DNA of 64,000 nucleotides. It comes from DASZBX01 sp035943635 (GTDB lineage: Bacteria; Actinomycetota; Actinomycetes; Streptomycetales; Catenulisporaceae). Within the stretch, counting starts at the first letter, position 1. Each line of letters begins with the position of its first letter. Where the stretch lies: the NCBI GenBank assembly GCA_035943635.1, contig DASZBX010000131.1, positions 48,351 to 112,350 on the forward strand, in the 5' to 3' direction. Below the pieces are notes generated by a model. The model did no database searches, was not told where the DNA came from, and saw only the letters and a list, made by a program, of their open reading frames with translations. Position numbers and translations under genes: made by a program. Positions 7,824-15,689 of the stretch are shown here, piece after piece.

Positions 7824-8525
7824 ATGTCGAAGACCCTGCTTGAAGTCATCGCCCTGGACCCCTCGGACGCCCGCGCCGCGGTGGCCGCGGGGGCGGACCG
7901 GCTCGAACTCGTCAGCTCGATGGAGTTCTCCGGCTTCAACCCGCCGGTGGCCCGGTTCGCGGCGATCCGCGCGGCGGTGGACGTGCCGCTGCGGGTGATG
8001 ATCCGGCTGCGCGACGGCTTCCAGGCCGGCGGCCCCGCGGCGCTGGACGTGCTGACCGACTCGGTCCGCGAACTGCGCGAGGCCGGCGCGGACGAGTTCG
8101 TGCTCGGCTGGCTGGACGAGGACGGCGCGGTGGACCAGGTGGCGGTCGGCGCGGTGGTCGAGTCCCTGGGCGGGGCGGCATGGACGTTCCACAAGGCGAT
8201 CGACGCGGCCGCCGACCGCGACGCCGTGTTCGCCGCGATCCGCGGCCTGCCCGGCCTGGACACCGTGCTGACCTCCGGCGGCCCGTTCCCGGCGGCGAAG
8301 GGCACGGAAGTCCTGGCCGCCGAGGCCGCCCGCGAGGCCGCCCTCGGCCCGGCCGGCCTGCGCCTGCTGGTCGGCGGCGGCCTGAAACTGGCCGACGTGC
8401 CCGCCCTGCGCGCGGGCGGATTGCGGGAGTTCCACATCGGCACCGCCGCCCGCACCGGCGGGACGTGGGTCGGGCCCATCGATCCGGACCTTGTCGCGGG
8501 GTGGCGCGGCGCGCTGGATGCGTGA
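7824..8525 (+). CDS. cutC: CutC-family TIM-barrel protein
   Basis: 233 residues, full length for the CutC family (PF03932). Characteristic segments are AAGADRLELVSSMEFSGFNP near residue 25, VPLRVMIRLRDGF, the DEFVLGWLDEDG strand, TFHKAID near residue 115, and LLVGGGLK near residue 180, all on barrel strands. CutC was named for copper tolerance in E. coli, but its enzymatic role is unsettled and the copper link is disputed. ATG 7824 is chosen because the family N-terminus (LLEVIALDPSDA) follows at once; the open frame continues upstream without homology. There is no clear ribosome site. No other metal genes lie nearby. Confidence 0.88.
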   Translation: MSKTLLEVIALDPSDARAAVAAGADRLELVSSMEFSGFNPPVARFAAIRAAVDVPLRVMIRLRDGFQAGGPAALDVLTDSVRELREAGADEFVLGWLDEDGAVDQVAVGAVVESLGGAAWTFHKAIDAAADRDAVFAAIRGLPGLDTVLTSGGPFPAAKGTEVLAAEAAREAALGPAGLRLLVGGGLKLADVPALRAGGLREFHIGTAARTGGTWVGPIDPDLVAGWRGALDA

Positions 8526-8622
8526 GCGGGGGGAAAAGTCGGGGTTGGAAGTACGCCCCGGCGTCGTATCGAACCTTCGTCTGGCGCGGAATCGCTCGGT
8601 CGAGTGATTGCCTAAAGGGCCC

Positions 8623-8640
8623 CTTGATCTAGAAATCAAG
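8623..8640. promoter_or_regulatory. Palindrome and possible promoter upstream of the HicAB-like pair
   Basis: CTTGAT-CTAGAA-ATCAAG is a perfect 6-6-6 inverted repeat in an AT-rich patch. A TTGATC (8624-8629) with a 17-bp spacer to TAGATG (8647-8652) could form a weak promoter whose -35 lies in the palindrome. Autoregulation of toxin-antitoxin operons through such palindromes is common, so this is the likely operator; that role is inferred. Confidence 0.45.
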
Positions 8641-8687
8641 ATGGCATAGATGTATGCTTCAGGACGAAGTCGACGAAGTCGACGAAG

Positions 8688-8879
8688 TTGCGTGAGGTGC
8701 TGCGCGAGCTCGCAGGAAACGGATGCGTGCGCGAATCCCGGTCGGGCATTCACGACAAGTGGAGATGTCCGTGCGGGAAGCACTTCGTATCCGTTCCGCG
8801 GCACAGGATCTTGTCGCCGGGTGTCGTACGGGACATCAGCGAGCGAATGGAATGTCTGCCGAGAGGATGGCTGTCGTGA
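8688..8879 (+). CDS. HicA-like toxin, start codon uncertain
   Basis: 63 residues from TTG 8688, or 68 if translation begins at ACG 8673. The chain has the short alpha-beta pattern of HicA mRNA interferases: LREVLRELAGNGCV, a shortened middle, KHFVSVPRHR (the usual catalytic-His strand of HicA is a G-S-H or similar; here S-G-I-H-D-K precedes it), then LSPGVVRDI and a CLPRGW tail. A CPC pair in the middle is unlike classical HicA. In this frame there is no ATG or GTG at the expected place. An AGGA (8661-8664) lies 8 nt before ACG 8673, in a 9-bp repeat ACGAAGTCG. The next gene overlaps it by 4 nt, as in toxin-antitoxin pairs. The family is probable; toxicity is inferred. Confidence 0.6.
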   Translation: MREVLRELAGNGCVRESRSGIHDKWRCPCGKHFVSVPRHRILSPGVVRDISERMECLPRGWLS

Positions 8880-9244
8880 GTGAGCTTCAGGTTGTGGCGA
8901 AGCCCTGGAAACACGGCTGGGAATTGCACGTCGAAGGTGTCGGAGTCACCCAGTCCCGATCGTTGGCGGACGCCGAGGAAGTGGCGCGCGATTACGTCGC
9001 GCTGCTGCAGGACGTCCGGGCCGACGCCGTGCACGTCCGTCTCGTCCCCGAGCTCGAACCGGAACTGGCCGGCGCGGTCAGGGACGCCCGATCCGCCGCG
9101 AGTGCGGCGGAGGACGTCCAGAAGCGGGCCGCCGCGCTGTCCCGCAGCGCGGTGCGGCTGCTGAAGAACAAGGGCCTGACCGGCCGGGACATCGCGGTGA
9201 TCCTCCAGGTGTCTCCGCAGCGGGTGTCGCAACTACTCCGATAG
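8876..9244 (+). CDS. HicB-like antitoxin with C-terminal helix-turn-helix
   Basis: 122 residues. The N-terminal 50 residues fit the degraded RNase-H-like HicB fold (GWELHVEGVGVTQSRSLADA, then EEVARDYVALL). A helical linker follows, and the C-terminus is a helix-turn-helix, LTGRDIAVILQVSPQRVSQL, suited to DNA binding. GTG 8876 overlaps the toxin stop (GTGA) and has GAGAGG 9 nt upstream, which favours it over ATG 8867, where the same ribosome site would touch the codon. HicB proteins neutralise HicA and repress their own promoter; the palindrome at 8623-8640 is a candidate site. The local stretch upstream is AT-richer than its neighbours, consistent with acquisition. Confidence 0.68.
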   Translation: MSELQVVAKPWKHGWELHVEGVGVTQSRSLADAEEVARDYVALLQDVRADAVHVRLVPELEPELAGAVRDARSAASAAEDVQKRAAALSRSAVRLLKNKGLTGRDIAVILQVSPQRVSQLLR

Positions 9245-9284
9245 CTGCGACCGGCCGCGGATCGCGTGCAGCGAGCGAACCCGA

Positions 9285-11600
9285 TCAGACTCCGGCGAGG
9301 AGTGCGGGGAGGGGTTCGGCGTGCAGAACGGTCAGGTGGCTGACGGCGCGGGTGAGGACGACGTACAGGCGGCGTAGGCCGAGCAGCTCGGAATACTCGG
9401 CCGCGACGATCTCGGCCGGTTCGGCGACGATCACGCGGTCGTACTCCAGGCCCTTGGCCAGGCTGGCCGGGACGAGGACCAGGCGGGCTTCGGCCCGGTC
9501 GGGATCCTGGACCCGGTCGGGGTTCTGGGCCGGGTCGGGATCCTGGGGCTGATCGGGGTCCTGGGCCTGGTCTTGGTGCTGGGCCGGGGTCTGCGCCTGG
9601 GCTTGGGCTTGGGTCCCGCGCTGATCCCGGGTCGTGTCCGGCTCGGGCGCGCCGAGCAGGCGGTAGTCCAGTCCCGCGGCGGTGAGCGCCGCGGCGTAAA
9701 CCGGCACGGCCAGGTCGGCGACGATCAGGCCCACCGAGCCCTCGTCGCTCAGGGCGCGCCGCGCGGCGTCGACCGCGGCGGCCAGGACCGCGCGCTTGGC
9801 ACCTGCCGCCATGTCGGCCGCTTCGGCTACCAGTTCGCCTGCTGCGTCGCCCGCCGCTTCGCCCGCCGCTCCGTTTGCCGCATTGCCCGCCGTCCCCGCC
9901 CGCGCCCCGACCGGCACGATGCTGAGCGAGTCCTCGGTCTGCCGGACGGACGTGGGCGCGGCCAGCTCCGGCGCCGCGACCGGCAGCAGCCGGGCCGCGA
10001 ACTCGATCACCTCGCGCGGCACGCGGAAGCCGAGGGTCAGCTCCTCGATCACCACCTCCGGCTTGCCCAGGTGCCGCAGCGTCTCCGGCCACGAACCGAC
10101 CGCCCACGGCGTGGTCGCCTGCGCGATGTCGCCGAGCACGGTCACCGAACCGGTCGCGCACCGGCGGCCGACTGCGCGGCACTGCATCGACGACAGGTCC
10201 TGCGCCTCGTCCAAAACCACGTGAGCCAGCGACGCGACCCGGTCCAGTTGGTCGGCCAACTCGTCCAGCAACACGGCGTCGGCGAGGGTCCACTGCGTGG
10301 CGGCGACCGAGCGCGGCGGTTTGCCGGGCCACCCCAGGACCGCCTGCTCGGCCGGGTCCAGCAGACCGTCCGACGCGGCGGCGAGGCGTTCGGGCGAGGA
10401 GTAGAGGGCGAACAGCAGCTTGACCGGGTCCACCGCAGGCCAGAGCCGGTCGACCGTCTTGCGGACCACCGGCAGCCGGGCGACCGCGTTCTGGACCCGG
10501 TCGTCCGGGGACTCGCCGGCCGCCTCCATCCTGGTCAGCACCGTGTGCGCGATCCGCTGGGCGAGCATGGCGCGGCCGGCCGAGTAGCGCACGCCCCGGC
10601 TGCGGATCCCGTCGATGTGCGCGGCGATCTCGTACGCCGAGACCCGCCAGATCCGGGACCCGCGCGGCACGACCACGCCTTCCTCGGGCCGGCCGAGGTG
10701 CGCCCAGACCGCGCGGGAGAGCACCTCGGCCATCCGGGCGTCGCCCTTGATCCGGGCCGGCTCGGCCGCGTCGACGCCGCGGACCGGCACCCGGGCCACC
10801 AGTTCCTCGACCGTGGCCTGCGCGACCTCGACCTCGCCGAGCGCGGGCAGCACCTGCTCGATGTACTTGAGGAACTCGCGGTTCGGCCCGACCACCAGCG
10901 CGCCGCCGCGTTTGAGCCGCTCCCGGTGCGCATAGAGCAGGTACGCGACCCGGTGCAGGCCGACCGCGGTCTTCCCGGTGCCCGGCGCGCCCTGGACGCA
11001 GACCGAGTCGCCGAGGCCGGCCCGGACGATCTCGTCCTGCTCGGGCTGGATGGTGGCCACGATGTCGCGCATCGGCCCGACCCGGGGACGCTCGATCTCC
11101 TCGGTCAGGATCCGGCTGGGGCCCAGGGCCCGGCCGTCGAACACCTCGTCCTCGAAGGCGGTCAGCGTCCCCCCGGCGAAGCCGAACCGGCGCCGCAGGC
11201 CCAGGCCGAACGTCGCCTTCGGGCTGGCCCGGTAGAACGGCAGCGACACCGGCGCCCGCCAGTCGATCACGAGCGGGTCGCCGACCGCGTCGTGCACGTG
11301 CCGGCGCCCGATGTAGTACTGCTCGCCCGCGTACTCGCCCGGCGCGTCGGCGGGACCGGCTACGTCGGCGCCGGCCTGCGCGTAGTCGAGCCGCCCGAAG
11401 AAGAGCGGAACGTCCGGATGGTCGATCAGGGCCGCCGCGCGCGCCTGCAGCGAGGCTTCGAGGATCTCGGTGGCCACCGCGGTGGCCCCCTGGGCCTTCA
11501 GACCGAGGGTGTCCTCGCGCATCTTGCGCAGCGCGGCCCGGGACTGGGCCAGATGGGCGCTTTCGGCCCGGATGACCGGATCGTCGACAACTGTGGACAT
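9285..11600 (-). CDS. helD: HelD-family UvrD-like ATPase
   Basis: 771 residues. The Walker A motif GAPGTGKTAVG is near residue 205, Walker B with DEAQDLS near 460, and a superfamily-1 C-terminal motif with VVLTRAVSHLTVLH near the end. The N-terminal 100 residues are coiled-coil-like with many Ala/Arg/Glu, as in HelD proteins. Actinobacterial HelD enters the RNA polymerase channels, clears stalled complexes and in some forms (HelR) protects against rifamycins; I cannot tell which form this is. Two low-complexity inserts stand out: an Ala/Gly-rich block near residue 560 and a Gln/Asp/Pro-rich block with repeated QDPD near residues 655-705. ATG 11600 has GGAGG 7 nt upstream. It is a single gene, transcribed away from the PTS locus. 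Confidence 0.85.
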   Translation of the reverse strand: MSTVVDDPVIRAESAHLAQSRAALRKMREDTLGLKAQGATAVATEILEASLQARAAALIDHPDVPLFFGRLDYAQAGADVAGPADAPGEYAGEQYYIGRRHVHDAVGDPLVIDWRAPVSLPFYRASPKATFGLGLRRRFGFAGGTLTAFEDEVFDGRALGPSRILTEEIERPRVGPMRDIVATIQPEQDEIVRAGLGDSVCVQGAPGTGKTAVGLHRVAYLLYAHRERLKRGGALVVGPNREFLKYIEQVLPALGEVEVAQATVEELVARVPVRGVDAAEPARIKGDARMAEVLSRAVWAHLGRPEEGVVVPRGSRIWRVSAYEIAAHIDGIRSRGVRYSAGRAMLAQRIAHTVLTRMEAAGESPDDRVQNAVARLPVVRKTVDRLWPAVDPVKLLFALYSSPERLAAASDGLLDPAEQAVLGWPGKPPRSVAATQWTLADAVLLDELADQLDRVASLAHVVLDEAQDLSSMQCRAVGRRCATGSVTVLGDIAQATTPWAVGSWPETLRHLGKPEVVIEELTLGFRVPREVIEFAARLLPVAAPELAAPTSVRQTEDSLSIVPVGARAGTAGNAANGAAGEAAGDAAGELVAEAADMAAGAKRAVLAAAVDAARRALSDEGSVGLIVADLAVPVYAAALTAAGLDYRLLGAPEPDTTRDQRGTQAQAQAQTPAQHQDQAQDPDQPQDPDPAQNPDRVQDPDRAEARLVLVPASLAKGLEYDRVIVAEPAEIVAAEYSELLGLRRLYVVLTRAVSHLTVLHAEPLPALLAGV

Positions 11601-11816
11601 GAGGGAGCCTCCGAGTAGATACACAGGTGATGAATGTGCGTCCCAAGGCGACAGAGGTCCCGCGACGGCGCGAACGCCTCGCGATACATGGGCAGGGGGT
11701 GAACGCCTGCGCCTCCCGGCGTCCGGCAAGGCTGAGAACTCTACCGCACGGATCGGAGCGAACAAACCCGGTGAGTCAACGGACGGACGCTGCTCGCTTC
11801 GGCGAGGCCCGGCCTG

Positions 11817-11881
11817 GACGAGTTGTTCCGAATTCTGGCGCCTGAGCCGAGTCGACGCGTCAGAATTCGGAACAACTCGTC
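11817..11881. terminator. Perfect 21-bp inverted repeat at the end of the first EIIC gene
   Basis: The arms at 11817-11837 and 11861-11881 are perfect reverse complements (core GAGTTGTTCCGAATTC) with a 23-bp GC-rich spacer. The right arm reaches the first base of the EIIC stop codon. The arms are clearly richer in A+T than their surroundings and there is no T tract. A transcription-blocking hairpin between nagE1 and helD, both on the minus strand, is the simplest reading. Confidence 0.65.
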
Positions 11882-13236
11882 TAGGCGGCCGTGGGGTCGG
11901 GCAGCACCGACGTGGCGGCCTCGCCGTCGGTCTCGCGGCCGGGGGTGGGCAGGTTGAAGACCCTGATGCAGACGGTGAACAACACGAAGTAGAGGACGAA
12001 GTAGGCCGGGCCGGCGATCAGGATCAGCCAGGGTTTCGTCGCCAGGGTCCAGTTCAGGGCGTAGTCGATCGCGCCGGCCGAGAAGCCGAAGCCGTCGTGG
12101 CAGCCCAGGGCGTTCATCAGGGCCAGCGAGGCGCCGGTGAGCAGCGCGTGCACCAGGAAGAGGGCCGGGGCGACGAACATGAAGGCGAACTCGATCGGCT
12201 CGGTCACCCCGGTCAGGAACGAGCAGAACGCCGCGGACAGCAGGATGCCGCCGGCCACCTTCTGCTTCTCCGGCAGGGCGCTGCGCCACATCGCGATGGC
12301 GGCGCCGGGCAGGCCGAACATCATCACCGGGAAGAAGCCGGTCATGAACGTGCCCGCGGTCGGGTCGCCGGCGAAGAAGCGCGGGATGTCGCCGTGCACG
12401 GTCGCGTGGGTCAGCGGGTTGGTGTAGGTGCCGAACTGGAACCAGGCGACGGTGTTGACGATGTGGTGCAGGCCGAACGGCAGGAGCAGGCGGTTGGCCA
12501 CGCCGTAGACGAACGAGCCGAGCACGCCGTGGCCGGTCATCCAGGTGCCGGAGGAGTTGATCGCGTCGCCGATCGGGGCCCAGACCCAGCCCATCAGCAC
12601 GCCGAAGACCAGGCCGAACACCGAGGTCAGGATCGGCACCATCCGGCGGCCGCCGAAGAAGGCCAGGTAGGTGGGCAGCTTGGTCCGGTAGAACCGCTGG
12701 AAGGTGAGCGCGGTGATGATGCCCATGCAGATGCCGCCGAGCACGCCGGTCGGGTTGGGGGCGAGGAAGTTGAGCATGTAGACGCCGCCGACGCTGGTGC
12801 CGACCTGGGCCCGGATCGAGGAGCCGCCGAACATGGTCATCGAGACCTCGTTGTAGACGAGGTAGCCGACCACCGCGGCCAGGCCGGTCGAGCCGTCGGC
12901 CTTCTTCGCGAAGCCGACCGCGACGCCGACCGTGAAGATGAACGGCAGGTTGGCGAACAGCACGCCGCCGGCCGCGCTGAGCACGTCCGCGACGTGCTGG
13001 AGCCAGTGCCAGTGGGTGGCCAGGTGCAGGCCGTTGATCCCGGGGAGCGGGGCGCCGGCGGCGAAGTCCCAGCCGCCGAGCATGTCCGGCTGGCCGAACC
13101 GGGTCAGCAGGGCGGCGGCCGGCAGGGTGGCGATCGGCAGCATCAGCGAGCGGCCGATCCGCTGCAGCACGGCCAGCACCCGGCCCCAGGAGGCGCGCCG
13201 GCCGGCGTCCGCGCCGGGCGGGTCCGCTGATGACAT
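11881..13236 (-). CDS. nagE1: PTS EIIC permease, GlcNAc/glucose family (copy 1)
   Basis: 451 residues, membrane permease domain only (no fused EIIB or EIIA). About ten transmembrane helices are predicted. Diagnostic segments are ALLTRFGQPDMLG near the N-terminus, FTVGVAVGFAKKADGSTGLA, NRLLLPFGLHHIVNT near residue 255, and LTGVTEPIEFAFMFVAP near 340 (the T-E-P-I-E-F sugar-binding motif). It carries sugar in as the 6-phosphate, using phosphate from a separate EIIB (15836). Actinobacterial GlcNAc permeases (NagE) have this unfused form; glucose cannot be excluded. ATG 13236 has GGGAGG at 8 nt, but that site is buried in an 18-bp hairpin. An in-frame GTG at 13305 is the alternative. It lies downstream of a second EIIC and a DasR-like gene. 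Confidence 0.88.
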   Translation of the reverse strand: MSSADPPGADAGRRASWGRVLAVLQRIGRSLMLPIATLPAAALLTRFGQPDMLGGWDFAAGAPLPGINGLHLATHWHWLQHVADVLSAAGGVLFANLPFIFTVGVAVGFAKKADGSTGLAAVVGYLVYNEVSMTMFGGSSIRAQVGTSVGGVYMLNFLAPNPTGVLGGICMGIITALTFQRFYRTKLPTYLAFFGGRRMVPILTSVFGLVFGVLMGWVWAPIGDAINSSGTWMTGHGVLGSFVYGVANRLLLPFGLHHIVNTVAWFQFGTYTNPLTHATVHGDIPRFFAGDPTAGTFMTGFFPVMMFGLPGAAIAMWRSALPEKQKVAGGILLSAAFCSFLTGVTEPIEFAFMFVAPALFLVHALLTGASLALMNALGCHDGFGFSAGAIDYALNWTLATKPWLILIAGPAYFVLYFVLFTVCIRVFNLPTPGRETDGEAATSVLPDPTAA

Positions 13237-13238
13237 GA

Positions 13239-13298
13239 CGAACGCCTCCCGGCTGAGGATCCATGGCTCTTGATAGATCGTCAGCCGGAAGGCGTTCG
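13239..13298 (-). promoter_or_regulatory. 5' leader hairpin covering the nagE1 ribosome binding site
   Basis: The arms 13281-13298 and 13239-13256 match at 17 of 18 positions, and the one mismatch is a G-U pair in the minus-strand RNA, so 18 continuous base pairs can form around a 24-nt loop. The Shine-Dalgarno GGGAGG is inside the 3' arm and the start codon follows two bases later. Such a structure would hold back translation unless it is opened. It could instead act as a DNA operator. Confidence 0.65.
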
Positions 13299-13390
13299 GG
13301 GGCACCTCGGGCTACGCCGAAAGTGTGGCCTTATTCACGCTGGGGAGTGAACGGCCGGGCCGGCTGGAGGAGCGGTCCCGGACCGCGGAG

Positions 13391-14794
13391 CTAGGTCGCG
13401 AGCGACCCGACCACCACCCCGGAGTAGGCGCCGGTATCCTCCTCGGCGTCCGGTTCCCGGCCCGGGGTCATGATGTTGAAGGTGTGGATCGCGAAGGTGA
13501 ACAGGAAGTAGTAGACCACGGCGAAGACCAGGCCGATCGGGATCAGCCAGAGCGGTTTGGTCGCGATGTCGAAGTTGAACACGTAGTCGAGCAGGCCGGC
13601 CGAGAACGAGAAGCCGTCGTGGATTCCCAGTGCCTCGCACAGGTACATCGACACGCCGGTGAGCACCGCGTGCACGCCGAACAGGGCCGGGGCGGCGAAC
13701 AGGAAGGCGAACTCGATCGGCTCGGTCACCCCGGTCAGGAAGGAGCACAGGGCGGCCGAGAGCATGATGCCGCCGACCAGCTTGCGCTTCTCCGGCCGGG
13801 CCGCCTGGGTGATCGCCAGGGCCGCGGCCGGCAGGGCGAACATCATGATCGGGAAGAACCCGGTCATGAACATCCCGGAGTTCGGGTCGCCGTGGAAGAA
13901 GCAGGTCAGGTCGCCGTTGTACTTGACCCCGTTCTGCACGCAGGTGCCGCCGACCGCGCTCGTCCAGACCAGGTTGTTCGGGATGTGGTGCAGGCCGAAG
14001 GGCAGCAGCAGCCGGTTGATCAGGCCGAACACCCCGGCGCCGACCGCGCCGTGCTTGGCCGCCTCGGTGCCCAGCCAGTTGATCCCGGCGGCCGGCCACT
14101 GCCAGATCAGGCCCATCACCAGGCCCAGGCCCGTGGCGGCGAAGGCGGTGACGATCGGCACGAACCGGCGGCCGCCGAAGAAGGCCAGGTACGGGGGCAG
14201 CTTGATCCGGTAGTACTTCTGGTAGAGCACCGCGGCCAGGACGCCGACGAAGATGCCGCCGAGCACGTACGTCGGGTTGTTGTGGATCGCGTCGGTGAAG
14301 TCGATCGCCGTGGTCGGCGTGCCGTCCTTGCCGTACGTGGTCGACGTGCCGTACCAGGTGGTGATCCACGCCTTGCCGGCGTTGACCGGCATCTGGAAGA
14401 CCGCGGCGGTGACCTCGTTGTAGACCAGGTAGCCGACGACCGCGGCCAGGGCGGTGGTGCCGTCGGCCCGCTTGGCGAAGCCGACCGCGACGCCGACCGC
14501 GAACAGCAGCGGCAGGAAGTTGAAGATCCCGTTGCCGGCGGCGCCGAAGATCGCTTCCAGGTATATCAGGACATGTAAGTGGTCGGCGAGGAACAGGCCG
14601 TGGTAGACGCCTTCCGTCGCGCCCTGGGCACGGGTGCCCAGGATGTCCGGGGAGCCGAGCCGGATGAGCAGTCCGGCGGCTGGCATCGTGGCGATAGGCA
14701 GCATGAGCGAGCGGCCTATTCGTTGCAGGGTGGCGAAAGCCGGATTGCTGGTCGGTGGGGCCGCCGGCAACCCGTCGGCGGATATCGCCGTCAT
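13391..14794 (-). CDS. nagE2: PTS EIIC permease, GlcNAc/glucose family (copy 2)
   Basis: 467 residues, EIIC domain only and a paralogue of the gene downstream. Shared segments are GRSLMLPIATMPAAGLLIRL, LFAVGVAVGFAKRADGTTAL, NRLLLPFGLHHIPNN and TGVTEPIEFAFLFA. It differs by a larger extracytoplasmic loop near residues 140-175 and a Cys-containing loop (GTCVQNGVKYNGDLTCFF) near 295, possibly disulfide-bonded. ATG 14794 has GGAGG at 7 nt and lies 18 nt after the dasR-like stop, so these two genes are one transcript. Between it and nagE1 is a 154-bp gap with a small GC hairpin, so nagE1 may have extra control. The sugar is assigned from the regulator and nagA context. Confidence 0.88.
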   Translation of the reverse strand: MTAISADGLPAAPPTSNPAFATLQRIGRSLMLPIATMPAAGLLIRLGSPDILGTRAQGATEGVYHGLFLADHLHVLIYLEAIFGAAGNGIFNFLPLLFAVGVAVGFAKRADGTTALAAVVGYLVYNEVTAAVFQMPVNAGKAWITTWYGTSTTYGKDGTPTTAIDFTDAIHNNPTYVLGGIFVGVLAAVLYQKYYRIKLPPYLAFFGGRRFVPIVTAFAATGLGLVMGLIWQWPAAGINWLGTEAAKHGAVGAGVFGLINRLLLPFGLHHIPNNLVWTSAVGGTCVQNGVKYNGDLTCFFHGDPNSGMFMTGFFPIMMFALPAAALAITQAARPEKRKLVGGIMLSAALCSFLTGVTEPIEFAFLFAAPALFGVHAVLTGVSMYLCEALGIHDGFSFSAGLLDYVFNFDIATKPLWLIPIGLVFAVVYYFLFTFAIHTFNIMTPGREPDAEEDTGAYSGVVVGSLAT

Positions 14795-14812
14795 CGGGGT
14801 CCTCCAGGGGTT

Positions 14813-15622
14813 TTACCGCGGCGCGTCGGACTGTGCCGGGTTGGTACGCGCCGCACGGGGGTTGGTGATCGGCTGTGCGGGCCTTTCCAGCGGCACCCAG
14901 AGTTGGTACCGGTCGGCGCGGTACGCGGAGGTGGCGTATTCGATCACCAGGTCGCCCGCGTAACTGCGCCGGGACATCTGCAACACCACCCCGGCGGACG
15001 GGATCTCCAGCAGCGCAGCGTCCTCGGCGTCGGCGTTGCCGGCCTCGATGACCTGTTCGCCCCAGGTGAGCGTGAGCCCGTAGTGCTCCGCCAGGTGCTG
15101 GTACAGCGAATGCGGAGTGCCGTGGGCGAGCAACCCGGGCACTCGGTGTTCCGGCAGGTGGGTGCGCTCCACGGCCATGGGGATCGAGTCGGCGTACCGC
15201 AGCCGGACCAGGCGCACGACCGGGTCGCCGGCGTTCAGCTCCAGCTGCCGCGCCAGCACCGGGGTGGCGGTGATCCGGTCGAAGCTGATCGTCCGGGAGG
15301 CCGGCACCATGCCGCGGCGGGTCATGTCCTCGGTGAACGAGGCGAGCCGGACCTGGAGGTCCATCTTGGGCTGGGCCACGAACGTGCCCCGGCCGCGGAC
15401 GCGGTAGAGCTTGCCCTCGGACACCAGCTGGTTGATCGCCTGCCGGACCGTCATCCGGGACAGACCGTACTCCTCGCCGAGGTCGCGCTCGGACGGAATG
15501 GGGGTATCCGGCTCGAGTTCGGTGTCGATGAGGTCGATGAGGATCTCGCGCAGTTGCTGGTGCTTGGGCACCGGACTGCGAGCATTGATCTCCACTGATC
15601 TCATGCCTTTCGATTCTGCCAT
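14813..15622 (-). CDS. dasR: GntR/HutC-family regulator, DasR-like
   Basis: 269 residues. The winged helix at residues 17-85 includes QQLREILIDLIDTELEPDTP and SERDLGEEYGLSRMTVRQAI, followed by a wing with YRVRGRGTFVAQPK. The C-terminal UTRA domain has SFTEDMTRRGMVPASRTI and a ligand-binding half with SIPMAVERTHLPEH. DasR/NagR/YvoA regulators sense glucosamine- or GlcNAc-6-phosphate and repress GlcNAc uptake genes. This family member sits directly upstream of nagE2 and divergent from nagF, and a dre-like site overlaps its predicted -10. That makes a local GlcNAc repressor likely. It is not certain that it is the orthologue of S. coelicolor DasR, which lies elsewhere. ATG 15622 is chosen; ATG 15604 is possible. 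Confidence 0.8.
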   Translation of the reverse strand: MAESKGMRSVEINARSPVPKHQQLREILIDLIDTELEPDTPIPSERDLGEEYGLSRMTVRQAINQLVSEGKLYRVRGRGTFVAQPKMDLQVRLASFTEDMTRRGMVPASRTISFDRITATPVLARQLELNAGDPVVRLVRLRYADSIPMAVERTHLPEHRVPGLLAHGTPHSLYQHLAEHYGLTLTWGEQVIEAGNADAEDAALLEIPSAGVVLQMSRRSYAGDLVIEYATSAYRADRYQLWVPLERPAQPITNPRAARTNPAQSDAPR

Positions 15623-15654
15623 TGCGTGTGAAGCGTGTCACTTGTACTGTCTGT

Positions 15655-15689
15655 ACCGGACTAGACCACTACGGGCTCCCCACTGTCAA
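15655..15689 (-). promoter_or_regulatory. dre-like operator overlapping the dasR-like promoter
   Basis: ACCGGACTAGACCACT (15655-15670) agrees with the DasR-responsive element ACTGGTCTAGACCACT at 14 of 16 bases. On the minus strand TTGACA (15684-15689), an 18-bp spacer and TCTAGT (15660-15665) form a good promoter whose -10 lies within the operator. Bound repressor would block its own gene; it may also affect the divergent EIIB gene. Confidence 0.72.
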
